The position numbers and the translations under genes were made by a program. DNA of 5,652 nt from an uncultured Collinsella sp. (GTDB lineage Bacteria > Actinomycetota > Coriobacteriia > Coriobacteriales > Coriobacteriaceae), in contig CABSZR010000103.1 of the NCBI GenBank assembly GCA_902482185.1, positions 1-5,652 on the forward strand, in the 5' to 3' direction. Below the pieces are notes generated by a model. It did no database searches, was not told where the DNA came from, and saw only the letters and a list, made by a program, of their open reading frames with translations. Shown here piece after piece: positions 4,979 through 5,652 of the stretch (position 1 is its first letter; every line of letters begins with the position of its first letter).

Positions 4979-5652
4979 ATGCGCACAGCAAATACGCACA
5001 AAAACATGGCACGCTGCGCTGCTACGGCAACCCTCGCTTGTGTTTTGGGCCTGGGCCTCGCGGCTCCGGCCTATGCTGATACCGCATCCGACCTTGCCGC
5101 TGCTCGTACCAAACTCGAGCAGATTGGCACCCAAACCCAGCAAATTCATGAAGAACTCTCCGCACAGACGCAGGAGCTTGATCAGACTGCAGGCGAGATC
5201 ACGCAAAAGCAGCAAGAGATTGCCGAGGGTCAGGCAAAGCTTTCGAGCTACGTTGCCGGTGAGTACAAGACTGGCGGTCTGAGTCTCCTTCAGGTTCTGA
5301 CGGGCGTCGACGATCTGGGCGACATGCTCAACCGTCTGTTCTATTACGGCAAGGTTTCCGACAAGCAGGCCCAGACCATTCAGGATGTCAAGGACCTTAA
5401 GCAGCAGCTCACCGATAAGCAGACCGAGCAGGAGAAGAACGTCGCCGCGACGCAGAAGAAGGTCGACGAGCTCAATGCCCAGCAGGCTGAGGCCCAGAAT
5501 GTCGTGAACTCCCTGGATTCACAGCTGCAGGCCGAGCTTGCCGCCGAGGCCGAGGCCAACGCCGCGCTGCAGGCTGGCATCAACGCCAGCACCGCCGAAA
5601 AGGCCACGGTGAGCAACGACACCGCCGGTACGACCGAGAACACCAACAATGG
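4979..5652 (+). CDS. Secreted coiled-coil protein, N-terminal part of a likely PcsB/CwlO-type cell-wall hydrolase (partial)
   Basis: This open frame starts at ATG 4979, six bases after AGGA (4969-4972), and runs off the right edge after 224 codons. Residues 1-33 are a signal peptide: positive N-region (R2, K8, R12), hydrophobic core ATATLACVLGLGLAAP and likely cleavage after AYA. Residues 35-90 and 125-200 are rich in Gln, Glu, Lys and Ala with heptad-like spacing, so two coiled coils are expected. Between them, YVAGEYKTGGLSLLQVLTGVDDLGDMLNRLFYYGKV (91-126) matches the conserved hinge of PcsB/CwlO/RipC-like proteins (A-x-x-Y-K-x-G-G-x-S-x-L-x-V-L-x-G). From about 203 a Thr/Ser/Asn-rich linker begins. 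In relatives such a linker leads to an NlpC/P60 or CHAP domain that cuts peptidoglycan peptides, but none is visible here. In relatives the coiled coil docks on FtsEX to control the enzyme. It lies 32 bases after apt with no terminator. Confidence 0.82.
   Translation, partial: MRTANTHKNMARCAATATLACVLGLGLAAPAYADTASDLAAARTKLEQIGTQTQQIHEELSAQTQELDQTAGEITQKQQEIAEGQAKLSSYVAGEYKTGGLSLLQVLTGVDDLGDMLNRLFYYGKVSDKQAQTIQDVKDLKQQLTDKQTEQEKNVAATQKKVDELNAQQAEAQNVVNSLDSQLQAELAAEAEANAALQAGINASTAEKATVSNDTAGTTENTNN

Overview
The window looks like chromosomal DNA of a high-GC Gram-positive bacterium. It is probably a Coriobacteriia member, perhaps Collinsella-like. This rests on the gene set, the moderate-to-high GC of the right part, and a gene order (pgsA-type gene, GarA/OdhI-type FHA gene, FtsR-type MerR gene) that recalls other Actinomycetota. 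The genus is inferred from general familiarity and was not tested by any search.

Left part (1 to about 1900, minus strand): three tightly overlapping genes for a lantibiotic-protection ABC exporter of the LanFEG/MutFEG type. These are the ATPase (1171-1899), a MutE/EpiE-type permease (404-1174), and the start of a MutG-type permease that leaves the window at base 1. Sampled 60-base lines here are about 70-80% G+C, clearly above the right part (about 45-62%). No lanthipeptide precursor or synthetase is visible, so this reads as an immunity or resistance cassette, possibly acquired.

Middle (1900-2287): a divergent intergenic region of about 390 bases that is rich in inverted repeats. It holds an 11-bp perfect GC hairpin just upstream of the ATPase ribosome binding site, a terminator-like hairpin with no gene to serve, a 13-bp odd palindrome, and two large back-to-back inverted repeats (2103-2159 and 2169-2227). 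A plausible promoter for the rightward genes follows. Base composition also changes in this region. It is the most unusual part of the window.

Right part (2288-5652, plus strand): five closely spaced genes. They are a CDP-alcohol phosphatidyltransferase (PgsA-like, GTG start), a small FHA protein with a GarA/OdhI-like phospho-threonine motif, a MerR regulator of the FtsR/Rv1828 family, adenine phosphoribosyltransferase (apt), and the N-terminal part of a secreted coiled-coil protein like PcsB/CwlO-type cell-wall hydrolases. Spacings of 3 to 65 bases suggest one or two transcription units. Together they link membrane lipid synthesis, Ser/Thr-kinase signalling, division or growth regulation, purine salvage and cell-wall remodelling.
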